A stretch of 64,000 bases of DNA from Liolophura sinensis. Its lineage: Eukaryota > Mollusca > Polyplacophora > Chitonida > Chitonidae. This document shows, piece after piece, positions 11,756 to 23,094 of the stretch. Each line of letters begins with the position of its first letter. Position 1 is the stretch's first letter. Location: the NCBI RefSeq assembly GCF_032854445.1, contig NC_088304.1, forward strand, positions 33,412,810-33,476,809, read 5' to 3'. Under the pieces are notes generated by a model, which saw only the letters and a list, made by a program, of their open reading frames with translations, had not been told where the DNA came from and made no database searches. The translations under genes were made by a program, and so were the position numbers.

Positions 11756-12349
11756 CTGCAAGGATGAAAAAGAGAATATATAAACAACATGAAACTTGGA
11801 AGCCTTTGCTATTTTTATTAAACCATTGTACATACCATGTATATGAAAAAGCAATATGGTTACAAATCATTTATTAATTTAGCACAAAGTTTAGTAATAA
11901 TCCCTTAAAATAATTGGAGGAGCCTGTAGAAGATCATGGGTTTCCCCAGACTCTGCCCAGTTTCCTATGGTCATAATGCATGTTGATGCTTATGCTTAGT
12001 ATAAGTGAAATATTCTTGAGTACCACGTTGAAGACAATCAAATAAACAAATAAATAAAGTACTTAGATTCAAGCATGACTTCTGTAAAATGTTATGATGA
12101 TTTTATTTCTCATGACAAACTGATCGAAAATTTGCAGAAAAAAATACAGGGAATTATACACATTAAAAACTGACAAAAAATGATGAATAATACCACTAGT
12201 GTCAGGAGATGGTCATATTTCAGATCGAAGGTCAGTGAATAGGTCTGTGTATGAATATTGAATACTCCAGGGACTGGTGTGGCTTTTTGATCCTCATAAA
12301 ACCTGCCACTGTGGCTGACCCCTTCAAAAATCTGATTTGTGATACTCAC

Positions 12350-12370
12350 CATTTATCAGCATCTCCAATG
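12350..12370 (-). CDS. msi: Candidate 21-nt microexon in RRM2
   Basis: On the minus strand a good acceptor (CTTTCTTCTTATAG) is followed after exactly 21 nt by a good donor (AATG|GTGAGTATC, 8 of 9 consensus positions). Inserted between 43151-43199 (phase 1) and 11673-11755, it keeps the frame, contains no stop and would add seven residues, ALEMLIN, between RHR and GFGFVTF. It would therefore replace the basic first residue of the RNP1 octapeptide by Asn, in the loop before beta-3. It lies about 600 nt upstream of the next exon. Neural microexons of 3-27 nt are common in animal neural genes, which suits the host gene, but I know of no described one at this site. Chance pairing of splice-like signals in 31 kb of intron is a real alternative, so confidence is low. 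Confidence 0.3.
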
Positions 12371-15300
12371 CTATAAGAAGAAAGGTTTGAGATCCTGAAC
12401 AGTGTGAACCCCTAACGTCCCCTCCCCTCAGGATGAAAGAAATCAATCACGTGCGTAACAAAGAGCCAGAGAGGACGAAAAAGCTTAGCTGGTTAAATTT
12501 GGAATGGCTGCATTTGATTAGGGTCATACTCTAATTCCCTTAAGCCAAATCGAGAAAGCCGGACCACTGAAATCAATGAGTCTGTACCGATAAGAGGGTC
12601 TTGTAGAGAATATCTCCATTTGACTAAATCCACCCTTCCCCCTCCCCTCGCTCCACCCCACTTCCAACAACTCAAAGCCAATCTCTCACAAAATCACCAA
12701 ACACAGAAAACTTGCTTCCAACCTTTACTTTCCGAATCTGTGGCTCCAGCAGATCTACAGGGGCCAATGTATCAACATTACCATGGAAATTATCAACCTG
12801 TTTTCTTTCCCAGCTTTCTTGACTGCACAAAAATATTCCAATATAAACCCTATAGGCTTCTTGTTTTACATTCGATTTTTGCCCATCAATTCTGTAGTTG
12901 CCATGGAAACCGCTCACCTACCAATAGTGTGGAGATTGCCAAACACAATGGTCGGTTGGTGGTGGGGAGAGAGAAAAGATCCCAAGAATGGCTCCTTCAT
13001 TCCTATACACTGAGCCTATCTGACGGATGTTTACCACAGCTTGTGAAGAATTTAATCTTCTCACCCTGGCTAGCACTGAATGCTGTTCACAGCTGATTGC
13101 CCCAGTCCCAAACGGCTACGCCCTCTGTCTTTCACTTATGTTGGGAAATTGCTAGGTTAAGTAACTATCTGACAGGGATCTGTTAATCCCACATCATACC
13201 ACATGCAAAAGATGCGATTTCACACCAAGTCAAATAAAAACCTGCATCATTCAATTAACGAGCCCCAAGATCATAGCCACTCTTAGACCGAGTCATTTAA
13301 GAAAGACATCGGCACTAAATACTCATGACTTTTAGGACATATACAGCTCCGAACAGCTTCTGCCTACTTTGTACGGCAATTTTTAGATCTAAGGAATGAT
13401 ATGTTCCAGAGCAACCTTGATATGAGCCTCGCAGCCACCTGGAGATTGGGTGCCAGGCACTTCACCCGCACCCTGCACCCCCCACCTTGCCCCATTCCCA
13501 TCACAAACTTATATTACATCAAAGTCAAGCTGATGAGGATCATGGTTTCAGTTGCAGAAGAGTTTTACTACAAGGCATCTAAGTGTTTCAAGTACTAACT
13601 CAGGTAATGGTTGATTTCCCGTGGTGGCGATAAATGAGCCATGACATGAAGTAAGATTGGGATGAACTCCAAAGCCCTGAGCTTTGATTAGACCGTGAGG
13701 GGGTGGTTTGGGCAGGTGGGGGTGGCAGGAAGTCTGCCCCAGGAGTTTGACCTAGCAATTTGCTGGGTGCTGATGATGATGATGAAGCTGACAGAAGCCA
13801 CCCTGCCCTTTAACTACATGAATAATCAGAGATACCCTGGCTATGTGTTTATATATGTAGATACAGGTATTCACCAAAACTAGATCAGTGTCTTCCTTTC
13901 CCCCTTTAACAACAGCTGGACAGCAGCAGGAAACATTTAGAGCCATGAGCCAGAAATAGGCACCCCAAACCTTATGCCAACAACATCCCTGATCTCTTCA
14001 TAAAGTGTAGCCTGGGGCTCTCCTAACCTTTGACCTAGACAGTCCAATCAGATGGTGAGGAAACATCAATTGTGAAGAAATGTTCCTCTATATATATATT
14101 CATATTTTTGCATTGATGATTTAGTTGCTCTGAGCCAATCATCAGCATACTCTCTGGTGAAAATAGTGCGAATTTATAATCCAGGTGATATAGACTCTGA
14201 AGACAAATTTAGCTTAAAAAAGGAACAATCTATCTCTGGAAATGTAATCAGAATGTGTATAGCCTATATGACAGTTGTAATGTCCTGTAGTGCTTTAAGC
14301 GTTGGCAATGAATCAAAAATCAGCATTTCACCCATTTATCTCCTTGTCATGTATCACCTCCTCAGGAAGAACCTGGGTGCTCGAAACTACGAACACCACT
14401 CTACAGCAAAACTGTAAATATCCTGATATATCTTGTAGCTGCCTCTCTGATCAGACTTGACACGATCACAAGGGTTGACATTACATTACGACGACAACAA
14501 ATGTAACCAATCCTCTTCTACATTCCACAAGATTAACATGGAGTTCAAAACCTGACAGCATCTGTTTTCTTCCACTGTGAGAAATATGCTTTTGTCACCT
14601 TTAACCCTAACCTTTCCCTAGCTGACAGGAAATGGTTGACTTCAAAATCAGGATAAAACTCCAGACATCAACATGAACTAGACTGGGTACAGCCAAGGAA
14701 CTGCCATGACCATCTATAGCAGCAGACTGATGTTTACAGGAGCTGTGCTACAGCAATCTGAACTTGTCACCCAATACAACATCAAAAACAAATACTCCAA
14801 TGTCTGTCCTGATTTTTTTGGAGGTTTTTAGCTGGTAGTGTTACTTTTCCTAGTTCTGCTGTCTTCGCCCAGCTTTTCATGTTTAGGCCAGAACAGGAAA
14901 TTCAAGGCCATGTTTTGATTTCCGATGCTTGTGGAAACCTCCAAATGCAAGTGCAAGCTCCCACTGGTTATAAAAGCAGCCAATCAAAGACAAGTATTGT
15001 ATGAAGTCATTAACCCTCATTCTAACCTTTTCAGTATTTCTGCCAGTTCTTCATGTCAGTAACTCTGCGCTTATTTTTCCCTTGCCTTTGATGCACCCTC
15101 TCCGAATCACTGTGTTATTTGTTCATTGGATTCTGATGGTTTTTCCACAGACAGACGCGTGTTGGGGAAAGCAAGGAGCGAAGACAAACAGTGATCTCTC
15201 ATCTCCCTCAGCGTTCGCCCAGTACATTGACTGGTGCCAACTCGGGACCCCAATGTTTGCCAAAGACTAGTCTAGTTTATGCCTGAACAACTCTGCCCGA

Positions 15301-15816
15301 CCGACAGAAGATGACAGAAAAGCTGTTCTAGAAGCAGATATCTCATCACACATACAGCACATTAAATTCCAGCCCCTACCCCCACAGCCAATGTTGACAT
15401 AATTCAGTGATTACCAAGAGATCAGCCTGCTACCTTCAGTCTGCTGCCTTATATCCCCATCATTTACATATTAACTGGAGAGGCAAAGCTCTTTAGTGTC
15501 AACTTAGTGGATAATGCTGAAAAGCTGTGGATGCTTTTCCTGAACTGTACCCCTTGTATTCAACCAGCTGTCCCTCATGGCTACCTAAGTACTATCACAA
15601 AGCTCTGTTATACATGACAAGACTGGTATATGTCATTTAGGCAGTGGTGTAACCAATGACATTCCCATTAAATTCCCATTAAATGGTGGATGGCATATAG
15701 ACAGTGGTTCAAGTAACACTATTGGCATTATCTGGCATTTAAACTTTCTGGGCATAGGCATAGGTTCTAGTACTGAACAGTGGCTCAGTGCCTGTGGGTT
15801 GAATGGCTTAGACAGT

Positions 15817-15885
15817 CCGCAAAGAATGGCTGGTGATTTCTGCAGGACTCTGAAGTCTTTGGTTCAAAACCCAGAGCGGTCTCAG
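15817..15885 (+). mobile_element. tRNA-Gln-like SINE head or tRNA pseudogene
   Basis: An exact pol III B box, GGTTCAAAACC, lies at 15861-15871. It is preceded at 34 nt by a weak A-box-like word TGGCTGGTGAT (15827-15837) and by CAGGACTCTGAA (15843-15854). The last matches the anticodon arm of animal tRNA-Gln with anticodon CTG. The acceptor stem cannot be folded, and about 80 bp of A/T-rich sequence follows, as in the body of a SINE. It is too degraded to be a functional tRNA. Confidence 0.35.
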
Positions 15886-16074
15886 AGAAATTTTCAAAGC
15901 TAGATTCAATTCTGTACCAAGAAAGCATATTTCCTGAATAATAATTTAATTATAACTGCCCAGGTTAGTCCATTTTCTCAGAACAACCAAATACTATCTT
16001 AGAATAAACTGAAATACACCTGATATACCTGACTCAATCTTTAAAAACATCGATGTGGTTGAACACCATCTTAA

Positions 16075-16311
16075 TAAGCCAAAGATACAGAAAACAGGGC
16101 AGGTCCTTCATACACCATAATTAAGCTGAAGGTACAGAAAACAGGACAGGTCCTTCATACACCATAATTAAGCTGAAGGTACAGAAAACAGGGCAGGTCC
16201 TTCATACACCATAATTAAGCTGAAGGTACAGAAAACAGGACAGGTCCTTCATACACCATAGTTAAGCCAACGGTACAAAAAACAGGACAGGTCCTTCATA
16301 CACCATAGTTA
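16075..16311. repeat. 47-bp minisatellite, 5 copies
   Basis: Units start at 16075, 16122, 16169, 16216 and 16263 and are all exactly 47 bp (type: TAAGCTGAAGGTACAGAAAA, then CAGGACAGGTCCTTCATACA, then CCATAAT). The middle copies are nearly identical and the outer two are more diverged. Confidence 0.95.
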
Positions 16312-16325
16312 AATGGTGTATGAAG
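16294..16325. repeat. 13-bp perfect hairpin at minisatellite end
   Basis: CTTCATACACCAT (16294-16306) is followed after a 6-nt loop (AGTTAA) by its perfect reverse complement ATGGTGTATGAAG (16313-16325). The left arm belongs to the last 47-bp unit and the right arm is unique flank. The structure therefore marks the boundary of the array. Confidence 0.85.
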
Positions 16326-16715
16326 AGGGAAAATTCATAAATAAAATTTGGAATCTAATTTCATCGGCCCCCTGCAAAGCATATCGTCTTGGTTTAAGTC
16401 ACCAACTCTTCATTTGGCAAAGGATCAGGCTGGTTTAATCTTGGAATGGCGGGTCTAGAGATGGACAGTCACATGTCCTGTCTGCGGGAATGTGTGGAGA
16501 AGAGCTAACACTGCGGGAACCCCTTCCGTCCACATTGATTCCCGCCGATCAAACATAGATAGGCGAGTTAAATTGAGGGCTTAGCGCTCTTCCCTTTCAG
16601 CCTCCTCAATGGCTGTGAAGGCTGTCAATTAGAGAATCAATCTCTCTCCATTTTATTTTCTCAGACGCTTGTATTGACATGGCTCGAATGAGGACGAATT
16701 CTTTGGCGGCCACAA

Positions 16716-16732
16716 TAGCCACCTGGTGGCCA
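16716..16732 (-). promoter_or_regulatory. CTCF-like site
   Basis: The plus strand reads TAGCCACCTGGTGGCCA. The minus strand reads TGGCCACCAGGTGGCTA, matching about 14 of 15 core positions of the CTCF consensus (TGGCCACCAGGGGGC). It has the same orientation as the pair at 7105-7141. It sits in a unique, mixed-composition stretch of the large intron. An E-box CACCTG is embedded in it, so a bHLH site is the alternative reading. Confidence 0.35.
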
Positions 16733-17566
16733 ACAGGATCGATACACAACGTGCCAATTTTGTTAGGTTGGAGTCAAAGCCATTCCCGCAGCCGGGTGTC
16801 CAAGCCACAGGCCGGAGGCCTCTGACAACCACAATTCCTTAGATTGCTTGTCTCACCTTCTTCGCAAATTCTTTGGCTTTTAGAACACATGGAAAACTGA
16901 GTGAGAATAACACATTTTAAGTGACCACCACAGCCCTTAGATGGAATAAATGCAACGTACAGAGTTTAATAAATTGTTATTTCGATCACAAGCAAACAGA
17001 GCTACGCTATTGAAGTACATGTAGATTACACAAGGTCATAAGTGACAAGTGATGTTATTCTAGGTCAGGTTGATCGGATAGCTAGCCTAGGCTGTCAGTG
17101 GAGGGGTGTAGTAGCTCTATCATTCCTGTTTGATTGGCCAGTCCCAAAAAAACTCATCTTTATTAGGTTGAAAAGAGAACACGACTGTCTGTTAGACTAA
17201 GAGAGAATGATGAATGGTTTGGTGGGTGAGTGTCATGGTGGCTCATCTATTACGGGGTCCCCGACTCGCCATTATGGGGGACCACTTTCAGGGGATTTAA
17301 CCACTGTCCATTATGGAATTGAGACGGATTCCTCAACAAGACCTCATCAATTTCAGGCCTCTCCCGAGAGGCAGGGCTAGCTGTCACACGCTCCCAGGCT
17401 GCACAGCCGCCAGACAACAGGTACCGTCACTCACAAGTCGTTCTACGCCAGCCCTGGCTTACTCTCGGGAGACGATCAGTAAAATCAGCTCAATCTCGTC
17501 CAATAGATATCAACCACTCAAGCTTCTCACCTTCATTGCATAATCACCGCATTATCTGACTGGCTC

Positions 17567-17593
17567 ACCTGAGGAAATTACACAGGAGGGGTG
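17567..17593 (-). promoter_or_regulatory. Candidate recursive-splice (ratchet) site
   Basis: The minus strand reads CACCCCTCCTGTGTAATTTC, then CTCAG|GTGAGCC. This is a pyrimidine-rich acceptor joined directly to a good donor with no exon between. The pattern is typical of ratchet points that split very long introns. The host intron is 31.4 kb and this site lies about 25.6 kb from its 5' end. A chance coincidence is possible. Confidence 0.25.
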
Positions 17594-18635
17594 TTATCTT
17601 CAAGTAGCCGCAAAGACAGGGTCATAATGACTTACGCCAAGAAATCTCTCTTAATACCCCAGTAATCAGTCAAACCCCGCTCTGCCCTAAAATCATTACT
17701 GCTTAACACAGCACACCAAGGAACAGGTAAAACAAGTTAATTTTTTTTCCTGGAAGTGAATTCCTGTGATCTAACTGCACATGGCTTTTTTTCAGTGTTA
17801 CATGGGCAGTACAAATGTGCTTTTTCTATTCTTCGGCACAGATAAAAATATCAAAATGTTTACCTTTCCTCAAACACAGCTGTAAGTTTTATGGAAATTA
17901 ACATGTTAACAGTTTAGGGTTGAAAAACCTACCTCATTTCAAATATTTATTCAAGCAAAAAAATATTTCCTTTCTCATTATCTGTCTCTACACAAGTCAT
18001 GAATATAGCTTCTGTAGAGACAAAGAGCAATGAGAAATGTTTGTGTTCAATTATTTGTTCTAGTTTCCAGCCTCATACGCATACATCTAACTTTGGTAAC
18101 GTTACTGACTCCTGCGTGGTTCAAACGCAGTTGAATTAAGATGCATATATCCAAAACTTTTCCTTAATTACACTAATCAGGACACTCGACGAACTGTTCA
18201 TTAAGAAGTGGAAAGTTTCCAATTTGGACCTTTGGGGTAGAGCAAGACTGTCTTGGTCTGGACAAAGATGCTGTGCATTAGATACAGAGATGCCCCTCCA
18301 GTGTCAGCTGTTCAAGAGTGGATTCCTGGGGTTAGCCTACTCCTCTAATACTGTCTGATGAGTCTATTACAGTCATCAGCCATGATGGATGGCAGGTGTA
18401 CCAGTTGCCATGACCGATGGCAATTGTATAACATACTAGCAAGCCCTTTAGACAAGATGCATGGATCTGGAGGTACATACTACAGTTCTAACGCTCCAGT
18501 CTCCTTAGCAAAGTCTGATCTTAGGGTGGAGTGGGAGTTGCAGTGCTGGTGGGCTTTGAAACAAGCCGCTCTTCTAGGGAGAGCGTAGGCCTACAACCCC
18601 CGAGATCTACATGCAATTCACCCCTCAAAACCATT

Positions 18636-18643
18636 ATGCAAAT
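18636..18643 (+). promoter_or_regulatory. POU octamer motif ATGCAAAT
   Basis: This is an exact octamer, extended to CCATTATGCAAAT, that recurs identically at 37038-37050 in the same intron. Nearby AT-rich ATTAAT and TTAATTAG words are homeodomain-like. POU factors bind this octamer. Regulatory use is inferred. Confidence 0.25.
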
Positions 18644-19633
18644 GAAGCTCATTAACATGCGTCACTTTTTCGTCGACTTGCAGCTCACCTTCCCACATTA
18701 ATAAAACTCAGTAATAAATGATGGCTTTCTAGTAAGAGTTTCTCATATGTAAAGAATAACACGGAAATTAAACCTGTTCACATTTCAAAATAAATAATCG
18801 CATTATTGCACCAATCCAATAAGATGGATAGCAGAATAAAACTCCACAAAAACAGAGCCTACTGCGTTAGCGGGTGTTTCATAACAGGCTGATGTCATTC
18901 CCTCCCTACTGACGAGCTTAGCTCCCCGCCAGTAACTGTTAATTAGAAGCGATTTCATTTAAATAATAGTTACGAGATGCATGGATTTGGGCAGCTGTGT
19001 TTATTCGCAGAGAGTGAGCCTAGTCAATAACTCCTGCTCTCCATTCCTACAGCGACTATAGCCTGTCATTACATGACATCATCATTACCCACAAACCCCT
19101 GGGGCTTAACGTTTATCCCACGCTAGCTGGTCGCCAACGCACGATAATCCAGGCCCTGGTTAGCCTGATAGGCCTCATTTTGCAGCAACTCTCATGTAAC
19201 TGCATTTGATACTACATCAATATTCTGTATACAGAGATTGACTAGGCAATCGCCAGTGTATTGCCAATCAGATGCTATGTGTGTGGCTACTGACACTTTT
19301 GTACATGTACATCCTTATAGTGCAGGATCATATGGCCTTACACACCAGTACTGGGATATGGAACGTGCCTGTTGTAAACCAGTTAAGCACATTAATTCTG
19401 GAGCAATTTATTAAGACTCTTAACTTAAACATTGAAAATACGGCATCACAAGGGTTTGATGCCAATTTAAAATGTTGACTTTAAATTCTAATTGATAAAT
19501 GGAGTTTTCTGTCATTTTACTTAAAAAGTGGAACATCTTGATAAATCACAATTTGCTGCTTTAAGTATAGCATCGGGGCACACGCGTTCAGTTAACCAGT
19601 AAACACCTGACAAAAACTCACAGATTACTAATA

Positions 19634-20233
19634 CCTTTGTACATGTTATGGTTTGTTACTATTCTATGGACACACATATACATCTTATGATTTGTTACTA
19701 TTCTATGGACACACATATACATGTCATGATTTGTTACTATTCTATGGACACACAAATACATGTTATGATTTGTTACTATTCTATGGACACACATATACAT
19801 GTTATGATTTGTTACTATTTTATGGGCACACAAATACATGTTATGATTTGTTACTATTCTATGGGCACACATATACACGTTATGATTTGTTACTATTCTA
19901 TGGGCACACATATACATGTTATGATTTGTTACTATTCTATGGGCACACATATACATGATATGATTTGTTACTATTCTATGGACACACATATACATGATAT
20001 GATTTGTTACTATTCTATGAACACACAGATACATGTTACGATTTGTTACTATTCTATGGACACACAAATACATGTTATGATTTGTTACTATTCTATGGAC
20101 ACACATATACTTGTTATGATTTGTTACTATTCTATGGACACACATATACTTGTTATGATTTGTTAATATTCTATGGACACACAAATACATGTTATGATTT
20201 GTTACTAGTCTATGGACACACATATACATGTCA
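19634..20233. repeat. 39-bp minisatellite, about 15 copies
   Basis: The unit type on the plus strand is ACATGTTATGATTTGTTACT, then ATTCTATGGACACACATAT, exactly 39 bp. Copies differ by one to three substitutions and the length is constant. Because 39 is 13 codons, stop-free frames run through it on both strands (for example 19618-20229 minus and 19648-20166 plus). These are not evidence of a gene. On the minus strand, the sense strand of Musashi, 13 units contain AATAGTAAC, which includes the Musashi-type word AUAGU. Confidence 0.97.
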
Positions 20234-21617
20234 GATGCCTACTAGTTCAGCCCTTACTCATAGAAATGGCATTTGCAGACTATACCTATTTCTTAATGCC
20301 AAGCTTATTATTAGACTCTTGAAACTAAGTTCTGCATAGCTTATGTAGTAAACACTGGGGGTGATCGAGTGCATGTTCTGAAATAGCTAACACCCATAGA
20401 AAAGAGGGCTTGGGGCTGAACAAAAACAACTCTGAAGGATGTGCATTGCTACAAACTGACAGTTGAACTCAGAAAGATTTACAGCCAACCTAGGGCACCT
20501 AACTCTTTGTTTTATCACCATAGTTATTGTTTTGTGTAGATGAGGCCAAAAGAGAGAATGGGTGGGGGTGAGACAGCCTGTCCTCCATGAAGAATAGAAA
20601 GTAAATATATGACCCCACTGTAGCCCTCTAGATTTTTTGCAAAATTTCAGAAAACATCAAATTATCTATATATCTAATATCTAATGATGTCTGAACGTTT
20701 CTCCACACATGGGAAAAATCTGTCAGCAATTTGCTCGAGGTTGGTGGTTTGCCCTGGATAATCCTACAAGCAATAATCTTTCCTTATCCTCCGTGAATTA
20801 AGGACAGTTTTTTTTAGCATGGCATGTAAATGTCAGTCAAGTACAGATTCTCACTGTGTACAAAATAAAATTCTTCTGAACATAAAATGCATATGTTTTA
20901 ACGGGAGACTGTATCTGAAATAGGTTGCAAAACTACACACCCTTGGAGCAGCAAAATTAGGGTAGCTACCACTTTATGTTGTCAGCCTTACCCCCTTATC
21001 TGCACACATACCTGCAGTCAGTTTTTTGCTTGAGGAATGGCATTTTTGTGACTAGTTGGTAAAGGACAGTTGTAAACAACACTAACCAGCCAGTATTATA
21101 CACCAGAGTGGAAATGAGATGGTAGATAGAGGTTTAGAGTCAACATGTGGTATCCATCAGTTTGGCATTGGTGTGGGGACTTGTGGGGACCATGGGGGAG
21201 TGAAGGGGAACCAGGGTGGGTTGAGATAGGGGGTGGGGGGGGGTGGTTCTGCTAGAGTGTGGAGAAATAACTCTGACACACAATCTTCTAGTAGTTGGAC
21301 CACTGTTAGTCAACACTGACAACAACAATGCTGGTAACCTGCTAGTGGTTGCCCTCTAGACAGAAATAAAGACTGGGTGTGCACAATTAGAAACAATTTG
21401 TTGTACCTAAAACACAAGGGCAAAGATGTGGAAGATTAGAGGACTGCACAAACTATTGAAACCAAATCACTCAAAGACTAACACACATATTACCCATTAA
21501 AATTCAATGCCATAAGACAGAGCCCAGGTTCCACAAACTGCATTTTTTATTAGACAGTTAAAAATTACCAATAATCTCTCTGCAACAAATCACTGGAATC
21601 TATCAATTTTATGCTGT

Positions 21618-21640
21618 ATTCTATTCTATTCTATTCCACA
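21618..21640. repeat. (ATTCT)n short tandem repeat
   Basis: About four pentanucleotide units TATTC/ATTCT lie in tandem. Pentanucleotide ATTCT repeats are known as DNA-unwinding sequences. No function is claimed here. Confidence 0.8.
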
Positions 21641-23028
21641 AAAGTGACTTAATCCATTCAATGAATGACAAAGACATTGCCTTGGTCAGTGAGCACAAAC
21701 ATTACACAGATTCAGGGTGTCAACTACCGATTATCGTATTTCCAACGAATGCATACGAAAACTTTACTTCACGAAATACCTGACGTTACCCATAGTCCCC
21801 AAGTCAACTATAAAATAGTCTCGGTATATAAAAACTGATCTCTGTCACCAGCTTAGGTAAAATTTGAGCCATAATTACCTTTGGTTCATTCAGTAACAGT
21901 AACTTTACAACAACAACATGATGTAATGGTACGGTCGCGTCCATTGGTCATTCTGGATTATGGGAAATCTTCAAAGATATTCAGTTTCTAGGTTGAATAT
22001 GACAAACACCCACACCTTAGAATGGCTGAAATTCTGTACGCGGTCATTAATGTAGGAGATTTGTGGGTGAATAAAACACGTCAAACCAAATGTTTGCATA
22101 AAGGTGTGCAATTTAAGATTTCGTGAAACAGGCTGACAGGGTAGGTAGAATTAATCTCTTGTTGCTCTGACTGTACCATCACCAAATTACCTCTCCTTCT
22201 ATTCTATTACCATGGGCCATCAGAAACAATCAGGGTGTGATGTCGTGAAATGAGAGCTAAAGACTCTCTTATCTGGCACCAATCACATGGCCACCAATAA
22301 TTCTTATCCAAACAGAAACAAGTTTCCATCAATGGTCATGGGTTAGAACCTATTTCCTCCCGTTGTCTGGGCAACAAGGAATTAGATAGACTATCCATGG
22401 ATGATAATGTGCCGTCTCTGATGAAGCCCGTTTGCCAATTGCATACTGCGTTTGCTGAATGTGTAACGAAGCAAACTGACCGCTTCACTGGTCAATCTGT
22501 ACTGGTATTAATCTAGGCAGGATGGTGATTGTAGTCAACTATACCAGGACTAGCTGAAATTGACAGCCATGTGACCAGGAAAGACTGGATTTTCTGTCCA
22601 CATGCGTAAATACACCTATCACAAACTTGCACACAAAGCTATGGTTAATTTCTGAACTTTTTTGCTCATACCATAAAGAAGAAACATTGAATTTAAATCT
22701 ACTTAGCACATAAAATGATAATTTTAAATGCAAATTATTGATGTAAAATGCAAAGAAAAAGTAAATGCAATTTACACAAAGCAATTAACTGAAGAACAAA
22801 GTTATAAAAATTGTAAAGAAAAAAGTAATTGTATGTTGAAACAGAGAAATGCATTTCTCTGCTACACTACTTCAACCCACGATAGATTTACAAAAGTGAT
22901 CAGCACAGACAGGATAATCTCTCCTAGCTATTTTTACTATACATAGGTTTTTTTTTTGTTGCTAAATGGTGTATGCTACAGGTTCATGTAGAGATTCTCC
23001 ACTAGATCTTTACATGCACACATACACT

Positions 23029-23094
23029 GGGTGGGGGGCAGGAGGTGGGGGGGCAGGAGGTGGGGGGAGGTGGCAGGAGGTGGGGGGGGAGCAG
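23029..23094 (+). repeat. G-rich minisatellite (GCAGGAGGTGGGG)n
   Basis: About four copies of a 14-17 bp unit with runs of five to eight G lie on the plus strand. The four or more G-runs in 65 bp satisfy the usual G-quadruplex pattern. The Musashi transcript carries the C-rich strand. Confidence 0.85.

Noticed and set aside
12620-13096. 158-codon plus ORF
   Set aside because: No recognisable domain, starts in low-complexity Pro-rich sequence, overlaps other frames. Length is near what chance gives in a window of this size.
19618-20229. 203-codon minus ORF and 172-codon plus ORF with 13-residue repeats
   Set aside because: Products of the 39-bp array; both strands are open and there is no start context or splice context.
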